64,000 bases of DNA, taken from contig JAYKKM010000142.1 of NCBI GenBank assembly GCA_035772405.1, forward strand, positions 792,001 through 856,000, read 5' to 3'. The translations under genes and the position numbers were made by a program. The notes below the pieces were generated by a model. The model saw only the letters and a program-made list of their open reading frames with translations. It did no database searches and had not been told where the DNA came from. Source of the stretch: Chrysogorgia sp. JL179-B06 (Eukaryota; Cnidaria; Anthozoa; Scleralcyonacea; Chrysogorgiidae). This document shows positions 43,533-54,293 of this stretch, piece after piece (position 1 is the first letter of the stretch; each line of letters starts with the position of its first letter).

Positions 43533-43985
43533 AAGTGGACGGGATTGAATGCCGGGTCCTCATCGACTCGGGGCGGTGCCTCGAGTATTTTAGGGGCGGT
43601 GCCTTAGGGGCGGTGCCTCGCATGGGTCCATCGGTCCCGTTCGCACTTGCCCTTTTGGGTCAATTAGCTAGTTTTTGGGGTTTTTTTCTCTTTGTTGTTG
43701 TATGTAATTTAAATCTAGCTATTCCCAATAAAGTTGTCAAAACAAAAACAAAACAAAGACTCTGGGGCCGGAAGCTCGTATGCTTCCACCAAACTCATTG
43801 ATCTACTCGATAAACAACCAGTTGACACCAAAGTCAAACAAGTGGACATGCTGTTAAGTACCAGTTTGACAAGAATGGAAACATATGAGACCACAGTAGA
43901 AGCTGTGAATGATGATTTCAAGATGGATGTGAAACTAATCAAAGTGAACAAAAGAGAACTGTTAACACTAGACAACCCTAGATGA
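43533..43985 (+). pseudogene. BEL/Pao aspartic protease, split by an insertion
   Basis: The catalytic LIDSG at about 43558-43572 is separated from its continuation GSSYASTKLIDLLDKQ (43770 on) by a 183-bp retroposon at 43575-43757. The protease frame then ends at TGA 43983-43985, where a deletion is likely. The active site cannot be made from this locus. Confidence 0.85.
43575..43757 (+). mobile_element. Retroposed LINE 3' end inside the protease
   Basis: Flanked by GACTCGGGGC (43565-43574) and GACTCTGGGGC (43758-43768), a target duplication with one indel. It contains three GGGCGGTGCCT copies, then CCTCGCATGGGTCCATCGGT, an AATAAA and an A-rich tail (AAAACAAAAACAAAACAAA). A related 3' end is on the minus strand at 56206-56625. 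Confidence 0.8.
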
Positions 43986-45142
43986 AAGAAGTGAAGATGA
44001 ATGATCGAGATATGAAGCCACAGCTACCAGTGCATGTGGTCCTTGGAGCTGGAGAATACGCAAGGATCAAGACAGAGCACAAACCACATGTTGGACGAGA
44101 TGGTGAACCCGTTGCAGAGTTAACCAAATTGGTTGTTTAACCAAGGTGGTTTATTATGTCGCCTGGACAAGAGTTCAACCGCAACCAAATGATGTTAACG
44201 CAGACAAGCCAACTTGATTACGAGGAGCTCTGTCGTCTTGATGTGCTCGGTTTGGCTGACATACCTGAACACGACCAGAAGGCGGTATATGGAGAATTCA
44301 GAGAGCAACTTGTCAGAAACGAAGAAGGCTGGTATGAAACTGGCCTACCGTGGCGAGGCGATCATCCCCCTCTACCGAATAACAAGCAAGGCAGTCTGCG
44401 AAGACTGAACAACCTCACTCGAAAATTGCAAAGAAACGAAATGGCATCGGAGTATGATGACATAATCACTGATCAAAAGAAGAAGAGAATCGTTGAGCCT
44501 GCCAACGAACATGCTAAAGGTGTGGAATTTTATATTCCACACAAACCAGTAGTTAAAGAAGCTGCCCAGACAACAAAGACTCGCATTGTGTATGACGCGT
44601 CGGCACGAGCCACCCTAGATGCTTCCTCGTTAAACGAGTGCCTGAATCTGGACCCACTCCAGAACAAACTTTGGGACGTACTTGTGCGTCAACGCATGTA
44701 CCCAGTAGCCATTACTGGGGATCTCAAGAAAGCATTTCTGCAGATTCGCATCAAAGAAGCAGAAAGGGATGCTCTCCGATTCCATTGGAGAAGGAACGAA
44801 CATGCAGAGTTACAAACATTGAGATTTACAAGGGCACTCTTTGGGCTAGTTTCATCCCCATTCTTACTTGGAGGAGTACTAGAATGTCATCTGGAAACCT
44901 GGGCGGAGAAATTGCCAATTACCGTTGCAGAATTACGACGTAACATCTACGTAGATGACCTAATTACTGGTAGAGCGACAGTGCAGGAAGCACAGAACCA
45001 GATGCTGGTTTTCAATTACAAAAGTGGAACTCAAATGTCCCAAAGCTTGAAGGGGGAGAAGACGAGCAAGACGTTGATAAAACGTACGCTAAACAGCAAC
45101 TCTCGCAGCCTGAAAACACCCAAGCCAGCCTGTTGGGACTAA
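43986..45142 (+). pseudogene. BEL/Pao reverse transcriptase
   Basis: The linker has a stop at about 44,138 within a small duplication. The frame 44156-45142 then carries TKTRIVYDASARATLDASS, the catalytic AITGDLKKAFLQIRI, TRALFGLVSSPFLLGG and NIYVDDLITG, so all three catalytic aspartates remain. Near 45,005 the frame shifts, with an apparent small deletion after QNQM. Confidence 0.9.
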
Positions 45143-45993
45143 GTTGGGACAAAGATAGAGATGAACTGAAACTTAAACTACCATCCGAGACTGTTGAGCC
45201 AACCAAGAGAGGAATCCTTCGAAAACTCGCTAAGATCTACGATCCGTTGGGTCTGGTCTCACCATTATCTTTAGAGGGGAAACTGATTTATAGAGAGGCG
45301 TGTAACGAGAAACGTGCTTGGGATGCCGATGTGACAGAGCCGCTAAATCGGAGATGGAAGAAGTGGGAACAGTCACTACCTCTTGAAGAAATCGTGCCGC
45401 GTCCTATAACTGGCTACAAGGAGCCCATGAAGTCGATAGAGTTGCACAGCTTCGGTGATGCCAGTACACAGGGAGTAGGAGCCGCAGTATATGCAGTAGT
45501 TCGACAGCCGTCTGGAACTACTCAACGACTGTTAGTTGCTAAGTCACGTCTAGCCAAACAAGGCCTCTCAATACCGCGCCTCGAACTCATCGGGGCACAC
45601 ATGGCAACCAACCTGGTCATGAACGTTGAGAAAGCACTAGAGGGTTTACCCATTTCAAGAATATGTGGATGGCTTGATAGTACAGTGGTCCTTTACTGGA
45701 TTCAAGGTAAAGGAGAATATAGGCAGTTCGTCCATAACCGTGTAAAGAAAATTCAAGCACAATCCCAAATTGAATGGCGGCACGTCGGAACTACCGAAAA
45801 CCCGGCAGACCTAGCTAGCAGAGGAGGAATGGTGACTGGATCAGCGCTCTGGTGGAATGGTCCCACATGGCTAATTGATCAAGGAAAATGGCCTCCCAAC
45901 CCAGCAACCACATCCTCGGAAGTCTCAGAAAGCGAAGCCAAGGTCATCCGGAAGGTCCTAACGGTGGTACAACCCAAAGCCCCCAGGATATGA
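45007..45993 (+). pseudogene. BEL/Pao connection and RNase H (peptidase A17) region
   Basis: This frame is open from about 45,007 and continues the polymerase after the shift. ILRKLAKIYDPLGLVSPLS marks the connection. SFGDASTQGVGAAVYAV, LELIGAHMAT, CGWLDSTVVLYWI and WRHVGTTENPADLASRG are the RNase H blocks with their acidic residues. It ends in a TGA at 45991-45993, between RNase H and integrase. Confidence 0.88.
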
Positions 45994-46006
45994 TTTAGAC
46001 CAACCA

Positions 46007-47284
46007 TTGGAAACTCACGATTTGCGACGTACTCTCCGAATCTGTGCTTGGATTGTGAGATTTATCAACAACAGCAGGGCACGTAAGAAATCCTTTGGTC
46101 CATTGACAACGGCAGAAGTGGGAAGTGTGAAAAGATGGTGGATCAAGCGAGTGCAACAACGAACCATGCTGACACCCAGCTATGAACAAGTGCAAAGAAG
46201 TCTCAACCTGCAAGTTAACGAGGACGGCCTCCTTGAGTGTCGTGGGCGAATTCAAGGCAAATACCCTATTTACCTTCCCGACGATGAGATATTTACCAAG
46301 AAGCTAGTGAGGAGAACGCACTGCGAGACCTTACATGGGGGAGTAGGGCTGACTATGGCGGCCATCCGAGAAAGCTATTGGGTGCCAAGGCTACGACGAC
46401 TTGTGAAGATGGTGATGAAAGACTGTTGGGGCTGTAAGAAATTCCAAGTGGTGGCGTTGGCAGCACCTCCACCTGAGTTGCTGCCTAACAGTAGAACTGA
46501 AGGCGATACAGCCTTTGAAGTAATCGGAATCGACTTTGCAGGTCCTATCCACTATCGAAAGAAGGTCAATCAAGAAGGCAAAGCCTATTTTGCATTGTTT
46601 GCCTGTAGTTTATCTCGTGCGGTCCATCTCGAGCTTCTACGCAGTCTGGAGACGGAGGAGTTTCTCCCATGCCTGAAACGGCTAATTGCAAGACGTGGTC
46701 GGCCCAGAAAGATATACTCTGATAATGGTGGAACATTCGTGAAGGCAGCGAAGTGGCTCAGAAGCGTCAGGCGAGATGAGAAATTGCAAGGCTACTTGGA
46801 AAAGGAAGAGATTCAGTGGCAATTCAATTTGTCTCGAGCCCCCTGGTGGGGAGGGCAATTTGAACGATTGATTGACATAGTGAAACGGGCGTGGTACAAA
46901 AGTATCGGAGCCGGAACTTTAACATGGAATGAGCTGAGCGAGTTGGTAATAGATGTGGAGACACAAATCAACCGTCGACCCTTGAGTTATGTCGAAGAGG
47001 ACATCCAGTTACCTACCTTAACCCCACAAGTCTTCCTGTTCCAACGATCCAACATGCTACCACAACTGCAACCTTGGCGACAAGAGGATGCGGAATTAAG
47101 AAAACGTGCAAAGTTCCTAAAGTCGTGCAAAGATGCGCTCTGGTCTCGCTGGACTAAAGAGTACGTGGCAGCTCTCCGAGAACGGCACAATCTCAATCAT
47201 CATCGAAGAAGGTTCGAAGTGAAGGAAGGAGAAGTGGTGTTGGTAAAGTCAGAGGCAAAGAATCGAGGCAAGTGGCCATTATAG
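46007..47284 (+). pseudogene. BEL/Pao integrase
   Basis: 425 codons. The zinc-binding domain (HCETLHGGVGLT, CWGCKKF; about residues 106-145) is followed by the catalytic core with GIDFAGPI, YSDNGGTF and WWGGQFERLI, the D,D(35)E triad. The downstream NRRPLSYV region is typical. The frame stops at TAG 47282-47284 where it should run into the next domain. Confidence 0.9.
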
Positions 47285-47529
47285 CAATAGTACAAGAGGT
47301 CTTTCCAGGAAAAGACGGTGTGGTGAGAGCAGTAAGAGTGAAGACAAGCAAGGGATTGTTGGAAAGACCTGTCCAACATTTGTATCCCTTAGAATTAACC
47401 TGTGATAAAAAGCCGACAAAGGAAAGGGATCTGAACCCAAAGGCCCCGCCGTTTAGGCAAAAACGTGCAGCTGCCGTTGAAGCGCAAGAGAAGATAAAGA
47501 AAATAGCCAGGCGAGAGGAAGAATTTTAG
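47285..47529 (+). pseudogene. BEL/Pao C-terminal domain (DUF5641-type)
   Basis: Continues the integrase after a one-base frame change near 47,275. VFPGKDGVVRAVRVKTSKG and RPVQHLYPLE are the signature. Ends at TAG 47527-47529, about 165 bp before the 3' LTR. Confidence 0.85.
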
Positions 47530-47694
47530 TTCAGCAGGTGAAGAAAACTGAACGTTTATCAATAGACACTATGCGTTGATAATTCTATAATATTATTGGT
47601 TGACATTTATATACTAAGGTACATGTGCACATAGTTGAAGTATCCAAATCTTTAGTTAAACATATATCCTCAAAAGAGATATATGGGGGGAGTG

Positions 47695-47901
47695 TGTGGG
47701 AAATTGGAAACTGTAGATAAGAGTTCAAGGTCAAGTTGGACTGTAGACGGGGGTGACGTATTGTGAATAAGGATTGTGATCGGGACCGTGAGAAAATAGG
47801 GACGTATTTATTCAGAGCAGTGAATAAAGTTTATATTTAATCTAACATTGTGAATTTGTGATTTGTCGTGGATAACAATAATCGCGGGGGCATTCGCGAC
47901 A
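47695..47901 (+). repeat. BEL/Pao 3' LTR
   Basis: 207 bp, matching the 5' LTR. Preceded by ATATATGGGGGGAGTG, a polypurine-type primer site. ACGT follows, as before the 5' LTR. Confidence 0.9.
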
Positions 47902-48035
47902 ACGTTGTAAGATGTTATGCTACATTGTAAGATGTTATGCTACGTTGTATAAGATGTTACGCTACGTCGTAAGACGTTACGCTACTGTACGTTGTAAGAC
48001 GTTATGCTATGTTGTAACTTGTAAGACGTTATGCT
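47902..48035. repeat. 20-bp satellite, right block
   Basis: Continuation of the GTTACGCTACGTTGTAAGAT array after the BEL/Pao element, fading out near 48,035. Confidence 0.9.
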
Positions 48036-49768
48036 CAAGATCTTTCAGTGGTAACTATGGTTGATCGGGAAATCTGGAAAACGTTGTATCCTCCATCTCG
48101 GATGATGATTTTGATGCGAGTTATCCTAGCGAGTTATCCTAACTCACTCAAAGTGAAATCTCACAGACATTTATACAGTATTTTAAAAATTACTTTGTGT
48201 TCATATGGAAAACAGGCCATCCTGGTTTGGTGAGATCCTATCTTGGTGGGATATCAGTATTATGGGATATCAGTTGGGATATCTTGGTGGGATCAAAATC
48301 TATCACATGAACACAATAAATCCCACTTTGCTGGGATTAAATTGACAACACTAATTGGTTCTTTGTCGCATGTTGAATCTCTAACGTTAACTATCCTGGC
48401 TAGCCAAGATGCTGGCTCATATCATTAATAGAGACCTCATCAGCAAACAAAACCTCTGAAACTGTGAATTCTACAAGTTCTATTGTACTATTCTATCACA
48501 TAATATGAGAGAAAATTGTGAAATACCTGTAAGATCTTGGCAAGAAATTAACCAAGATCTTGCCAAGATTTTCAACCTGGATCCTAACCCTAATACTACA
48601 GGGGTGGAACTTGGGAACTAGTCAGTGTAGTCACCCCCTCCCTGTCCCTCAATGGATACGCTATTATACATTTTGATAGGGTTACTTGAAGTTATATAGA
48701 TCTCCTTACTCTGATTCCCACTGGCCAGTGTAAATAGAGGTGCACCTTACAATATACTAATTAAAATCACTTATTTACAGAGTATTATATGTATTGTTTC
48801 ACTACAGTAGTTTACTTTAAGTTTTATACAAAGAGGGGGTACTTTCTTACTGTAAATTATCATAATTATGCGGTTGTTTTTGCATAATATTTGAGCCATG
48901 CTTGCCATAAAATTAATTGAAAATGTTTGCTCAGAATGCAGGAAACCATGATTTAGAGGTTCCAGATTTCAAAATTTTTTGGGAAGCATTGCCACCCTTG
49001 GTGTGAATACTTCACAAATTTCCAGCCCCTGATTAAACTTGAACCATCACACTTCTGGACTGGATTCCTTTCTTAATTACCTGCTAGTATTTAGCACCCA
49101 CTGCTCTTGAGCCTCTAATTATGCTGTTGCGGCTACCCAGCCACATTTATGGGATACCTGTGGTAGCCAAGTCTAGGTTTCTGCTCTGTTTGTTTTTTTT
49201 TTCACCACACAAAATTGCATAATTCCCCAACACTAGGCTTTGCAAACATGCTCCTAAACAAGAGTTCTGACTGATTCTGATCAGTTCTGACAAATGACCA
49301 CAGCCACAGAATACCTATTGCATTCAATCAAGTTGTTTCGCATTTTGCAAGTGATATTTACTGTACTAATAGTTAGTGATTGACCGATAGTGACACAATC
49401 GATTACTGATTATTTAATTACCGATTACCGATTGTTCATGCAACAATTTGTCCGATTCCGATTTTATAATGATGTCATGATGTCAAATTTTTTAACGATC
49501 ATTTTCAATGTAACATGTTACTGCAACCAAAGTTTGTTAAAACCGTCCATAAATATGTTGCGTTAAAAATCGTTTGCGTAAAAAAAGCGGACTCAGGTTG
49601 AGTATGCGTAAGTATGCTCACAACGCTTACAACTGCACACACCAATACTATTGATTGCAGTAAACCTATTACTAAAGTGTGAGCAATTTCGACACAGATT
49701 TTTCTGCAATCAAACAGCTATGAATGGCATGAATGCCAACTTACCAATGAATCCAAAGTTACCAATGA
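48036..49768 (-). other. PLPP intron 1, unassigned part
   Basis: Intronic. TTGGTGGGATATCAG repeats and ATGTGATAGA/TCACATGAAC motifs at 48180-48320 suggest a degenerate MITE. No gene seen. Confidence 0.5.
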
Positions 49769-49776
49769 ATCCAAAG

Positions 49777-50474
49777 TAGAGGTGAGCCGATGTTAAAAAA
49801 AAGTCGATTGCCGATACCGATTGTTAAGAGCCGATATTTTCCCACCATCGGCCGATTAATCGGCAAAACCGATGTTTGCTAACCTGATGCTCAGTGCTCC
49901 CGTTTTGTCGTTTTATTCGTCTCAAGTTTCTGACTCATCGTGGGTGAAATAATTTCAAAAGACTGCGACAGTCTAGCACGTAAAATGCGCACCTTGGGAA
50001 TTGAAATGCATTAGTGATTAGCCGTCTTCAAAATGAGTCATGACAATATGTCACAAATTTTGCCGGAAAATAGTTTCAAATTCAAAACAAATAGGGCTTC
50101 GCAAAACATGTTATTCCACTGGAAGATCGAAACAAAGTATCGTTCTTCGGTTTCTGTTAATTTCCGTAAAAGAAGTTTCTTGCAACAAAAATCGCGGCTA
50201 ATAATAAATCGCGAGAGAAAACAAAATACCGATAATACTGTAGATTTCAATTTTCTTTCATTAAAATACTGAAAAACCGATATTAAAAAAGATTATAAAT
50301 AGTAGTGCGAGGACGAGAGAGCATAAATACGAAGACGAGAGTCACGAGACAGCTGATCCGATGGCGAAAGACAATCGGCCGATGGTGAAAGACAATCGGC
50401 CGATGGCCGATTGTGAGAAAAACTAGCCGATAATCGGCTCTGCCGATGTTTTGCCGATGATCGGCTCACCTCTA
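49777..50474. mobile_element. hAT-type MITE with 8-bp target duplication
   Basis: Starts TAGAGGTGAGCCGAT and ends ATCGGCTCACCTCTA. ATCCAAAG lies directly outside both ends (49769-49776 and 50475-50482). The 8-bp duplication and RAGGTG-type tip indicate hAT. The interior repeats GCCGAT/ATCGGC many times (subterminal motifs, likely transposase sites). Frames of 70-89 codons inside are not genes. Confidence 0.93.
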
Positions 50475-50975
50475 ATCCAAAGTTATCTATATGAATGCCA
50501 ACGGTACTTATAAACAGGTTTTTACAATGGGTATGCACGTTTGCGTAATTTATTAGACACATATGTTATGTATTTAAACTGGTAATTCCAAATTTGTTTT
50601 TAAAATTGAAATGGCGTGCGAGGTCTGGGTAGGATGAAACTTGAGTGAACCGACCGAGTTCAGTCTAAAGTACACAAGGGTCATCACATATTCGGTACTG
50701 ATTTCCTATGTGTTTACCTCATAAATTATTAATGATATTGAGTAAAAATGCCAAATTGTACACGCACGACACACTGCCCCAACCAGGATCAGAGTTTCAG
50801 AAGTTTACGATAATTTAAATGCCTAAACAACAGTTAATCTGTAGTTTAGAGACAACTGGGCCCAGTTTAGCTGAACAATTTTAACCGGAAACTTCTGGCA
50901 ACTTACAAATTTGGCGAATGAGAGATAATTATTCGCCGAGCGAGTAGCGGGCGTCTTGTTTAGTATTTCACTTAC

Positions 50976-51271
50976 CTATGGGTCTTGTAAAACGGTTTTG
51001 ACTCTTCTTTTCTCATTCCTCTTAATCGTGGTAGTTCAATGACTAGAATACAAATCACAGGCAACAATATTCCGACCACTCCAAGAACGGAAGAAGGCAC
51101 GGTTCCCTTCTTGGATGGCTTGTTGATACTTTCATCATCACAGAAGAAGCCCCGATGGTACGGCTTACCCACAGCACTAAACAAAGCAAGAGCAACACAT
51201 AACGAAATCAAACATATGAAATTGAATGCTATTGCTTTTATTGGGGAACTCAAGCCAGACGAACCCCTCAT
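50976..51271 (-). CDS. PLPP lipid phosphatase, first coding exon
   Basis: Start of a minus-strand phospholipid phosphatase (PLPP/LPP) that removes phosphate from lipids such as phosphatidic acid and lysophosphatidic acid on the outer face of cell membranes. The ATG at 51271-51269 opens a first membrane segment (AFNFICLISLCVALALFSAV), then YHRGFFCDDESINKPSKKGT, a family signature, and a second membrane segment (VLGVVGILLPVICILVIEL). The donor is CATAG|GTAAGTG, phase 2. Joined to exons at 24918-24662 and 19984-19677 it gives 286 codons plus stop; human PLPP1 has 284. All three PAP2 motifs are present downstream, so the gene appears functional despite a 26-kb intron filled with transposons. Confidence 0.94.
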
Positions 51272-51486
51272 TTCAATTAAAGGTAGTGTTCACTTTGTGT
51301 CTTTGTTTACTGTTTTCCACCCCCCTCAAACCCACCCAGGGGGGAGGGAGAGGAATATTAACGTAGGAGACTGGAAACAAGTTTATAGTTTGGATTATTA
51401 AATTTCTTCAAATCTTTCATGAACTAAGCCAATACTAAGCTCCTTTAGTCACTTTTTCTCACTTGTTTACATTCAAATGAGTACAA
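51272..51486. promoter_or_regulatory. Bidirectional promoter region PLPP / NDUFA11
   Basis: 215 bp between divergent start codons. It contains a GC-rich block (CCACCCCCCTCAAACCCACC and GGGGGGAGGGAGAGG near 51,318-51,352), unlike the AT-rich surroundings, and no obvious TATA box. It must hold 5' UTRs and core promoters unless upstream non-coding exons exist. Confidence 0.65.
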
Positions 51487-51574
51487 ATGTCTTCTGAATT
51501 GAGTCTGGATGAATTTGATGGATCCCATTGTGTGGATAGAGTAATTTCATTTGGTGGAAATGGTGCTATAGCTG
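51487..51574 (+). CDS. NDUFA11 (complex I subunit B14.7), exon 1
   Basis: First coding exon of an accessory membrane subunit of mitochondrial NADH dehydrogenase, of the Tim17/22/23-like four-helix type. MSSELSLDEFDGSHCVDRV aligns by pattern with the human N-terminus. The exon ends in phase 1 at GCTG|GTAACA. With exons 51925-52032, 52140-52259 and 59573-59685 the coding length is 429 nt, 142 residues, against 141 in human. No break in frame; all introns are GT-AG. It lies head to head with PLPP. The family assignment rests on the assembled pattern (VREKDD.KN...GGAVAG), which matches the VREKPDD...GGCAGG stretch of NDUFA11. Confidence 0.85.
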
Positions 51575-51924
51575 GTAACAAATACATGATTTTGCTTTAA
51601 TATTATAATTTATACTGTATTACTAATAAAGTAAATCAGTAATACAGTTACACTAATAGGTACAATTATTTAATACAGTTATATAATACAGTTAGGTAAT
51701 ACAGTTAGGTTACCTAATAAGGTAATACAATAAAGTTATACAGTAAGTCTTTAAACGATGTACCTATATCCTAAACCTCACCCTAATCCTAAACCTGATC
51801 CTAACTCTTACAATAATGCTAATATTTTATAAATAACAACTAATTTTAATTTTGAATTTTACGACTGATAGTCTATGTGATGTCATTTCAGGATTTATAT
51901 GAACTTCACCCACTTTGTTTCTAG

Positions 51925-52032
51925 GAGCTTTATATGGTAGCATTGCTGCAGCATTTATGACACCCGCTCCACAACCAAAACCAAATATTATCCAAGCTTT
52001 GGGCCTTGTAAGGACATACACCATACTTTTAG
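51925..52032 (+). CDS. NDUFA11, exon 2
   Basis: After TTTGTTTCTAG. Encodes ALYGSIAAAFMTPAPQPKPN and the start of the second helix. Donor TTTTAG|GTAAGC, phase 1. Confidence 0.85.
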
Positions 52033-52139
52033 GTAAGCATTTTTTTATTTGTGTGCAACAAATTATAACAACAATGCCTTAATGGTAATACATGAAAGGA
52101 GCTAGGAAAGCATCTGCCAATACATCACATCTCTTGTAG

Positions 52140-52259
52140 GCAGTGCTGGAGCTGCATTTGCTGGTTCAACGTGTGCTTTGGCTGCTGTAAGAGAAAAAGA
52201 TGATTATAAAAACTGGGCTTTTGGTGGAGCTGTAGCAGGTTCTATATTTGGCATAAAAG
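52140..52259 (+). CDS. NDUFA11, exon 3
   Basis: After CTCTTGTAG. Encodes SAGAAFAGSTCALAAVREKD and NWAFGGAVAGSIFG, the most conserved part. Donor AAAG|GTTTGG is weak but keeps phase 1, which the last exon requires. Confidence 0.83.
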
Positions 52260-53330
52260 GTTTGGCTATAATATTATGTGCGTTATAGACTTATACAGTA
52301 GTATTCATTGCTATAATTATAAGCCACCACTTATAATTAAGCCCCCACTTATTTCGTAGTTGCTGCACCAAAACTGTGGAATTCATGGTCACAAGAAATT
52401 AGAAGCATGTTTTAATAGTTTTTTGTTCATGTGGTAATATATGTAGTGTGGCTTTATATTATAATGAAATTGTAATTAGTTAATTTATAAGTAACATTAA
52501 GAATATATATATTGTTGTAAGAGCATTGAGACTATTGTATAATGCTCCTAATATGTATTTATTATAAGGCCCCTATTATTTAAAATACCTTCCAATTATA
52601 ATTTTTCGCATTATTATTAATTATTACTTACAGTCACTGTTTTTGCACTTTTCTCAATAATTTTGCTAATAAAGGACGTAGTTTGCCTGTTATGCATTTC
52701 AAGACATTTAAAAACATCTCTGGTTGTTTAAGTTGTATAAGCCCAGAGGTTATAAGTGGGATTCTACAGTGTTTTAAGGGACTGGTCATTATTTATAGGG
52801 TCTATACTGGGTTTATGAATATTTTAAAACTAGGGAATAACATTTTTGAAGCCCATCCAAACAAGCATTATTGGTGAATTTAATACCTGCATGGTTGATC
52901 ATGGGTGCATTCAACATGAAATTTGGAAATACACCAATTTGGCCAGTGGATTTCCAAACTGGTGACATTTCCAAACAGAACTTTTAAAATCCTTTTTCAC
53001 ACATGAACAGAAATTAATACTGTAAGATAAGAAGAATATTATTTTATGGTTTTATGTTTTTGTCTCACTATAAAAACACAAACACTTTGTGTTTTTATGT
53101 GTGTTTCATTGCGATCATATTATTGTGTGTTAAACACTTTTGTTTTTGATGAACAAAAAAATTTTGTAGCCTGTAGACAGGAGGGCAAAATATTTCATGA
53201 CCCAGGGTCAATTTTATTTCAGCTTCATGGTGTAAGCTTCGCTTACCATACGAAACAGATTTGTAGTGAATTAAAGTTCAAATGAAGTAACTCGAGATTG
53301 TCTTTTTGTTTTATTACTATCCTGCTCTAC
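52260..53330 (+). other. NDUFA11 intron 3, left part
   Basis: AT-rich intronic DNA. Frames of 64 and 79 codons here have no recognisable family. No feature beyond simple A/T runs. Confidence 0.6.
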
Positions 53331-53373
53331 CCTGGTATCGAGCACTCTATACCCGTATGATTTCGATCCTGAC

Positions 53374-53521
<148 letters not shown>

Positions 53522-53559
53522 TATATTGTAAGAAATCAAAGACAAGACATGCTTTTCTG

Positions 53560-53600
53560 TAACTCTGAGTTTCACGCTGATGCGATCTTCAGACAGACTT
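53560..53600 (-). ncRNA. Hammerhead-ribozyme-like motif, minus strand
   Basis: On the minus strand CTGAAGA, a CGC-loop-GCG stem II and GAAACTC follow each other, downstream of a Penelope coding fragment. Stem I is weak. Penelope hammerheads are known; activity here is uncertain. Confidence 0.45.
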
Positions 53601-53744
53601 TATCACAATGTAAATATACCGTAGGTGAGTCTTATGAAAAGTGACAGGGATAATGTATGCGGGTCATGACAGGGTGATTTACGCGAATTCTGGTTTGTGG
53701 TTCTATTGTTTTATCTATGTTATGTGGTCTTTAAAGTTCATCAG

Positions 53745-53943
53745 CTAGTACTTAGTTTCGTGCCGGCATTTGGATATCAGTTCTGATCTCTTGTTTAGGG
53801 TGTTGGACTTGTCGGATTTGATTATATAAAATTTTTCAGTTAGGCAGAGGTTGCACTTTTTGGATTTGTTGCTGTAGGCGGTTGCTGATGCGAGAATTGA
53901 CCATGTGATTTTGTAGCCTTTTTTGCATCTTTGAGGTTCCAGA
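53745..53943 (-). pseudogene. Penelope-like ORF, C-terminal fragment
   Basis: Minus-strand frame ending at TAG 53747-53745, with YKITWSILASATAYSN, KKCNLCLTEKFYII and LNKRSELISKCRHETKY. This CNLCLTEK...LNKR.EL...CRH pattern is the usual end of invertebrate Penelope/GIY-YIG proteins. Truncated at a (TA)n tract. Confidence 0.75.
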
Positions 53944-53969
53944 TGTGTTTATATATATATATATATATG

Positions 53970-54190
53970 AACACAAACGAGCAATATTTTTACAGGACAA
54001 AAACAGTTTTATATCACAACATCACTTGCAGACAAGCCACGATTTTGATTTTAACAACGTTTGCATAATCGATCAATGTCAACAATGGTCAGGCCATTTG
54101 TTTCTTGAAGCATGGCATTCCACACAAGAAAATAATTCTATTAACGAACATATTAACGTCCCTAGGGTTTATAACATGTTGAATAATTAA
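53970..54190 (+). pseudogene. Penelope-like ORF, second C-terminal fragment
   Basis: Plus-strand frame with EHKRAIF at the start and HLFLEAWHSTQENNSINEHI then VPRVYNML before the stop. The LE.WHS...N.H..IP..Y pattern is typical of the Penelope C-terminus after the GIY-YIG nuclease. Followed 70 bp later by a hammerhead-like motif. Confidence 0.7.
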
Positions 54191-54259
54191 TTCTTAATTT
54201 TATAACCGTATATATATTTACATATATTTTTATCATACACATTTTAGTCTCCATACAGG

Positions 54260-54293
54260 CTGAAGAAGGTTTTAGTATTTAAACCGAAACGTC
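54260..54293 (+). ncRNA. Hammerhead-ribozyme-like motif
   Basis: CTGAAGA (54260-54266), a stem II of GGTTT with AAACC closing a short loop, then GAAACGTC (54286-54293) with the expected cleavage after GTC. ACGT as helix III is too short for a monomer, as in published Penelope and newt hammerheads that act as dimers. Confidence 0.6.

Larger units (their letters stand above)
42056..47901 (+). mobile_element. BEL/Pao LTR retrotransposon, degenerate
   Basis: A 5.85-kb element with gag (DUF1759), zinc knuckles, aspartic protease, reverse transcriptase, RNase H, integrase and a DUF5641-type tail, in the BEL/Pao order. LTRs of 209 and 207 bp differ by about 1.4% in substitutions. It sits inside the 20-bp satellite, on the Polinton's right flank. 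The reading frame is broken in at least six places, so it cannot be autonomous. Confidence 0.95.
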
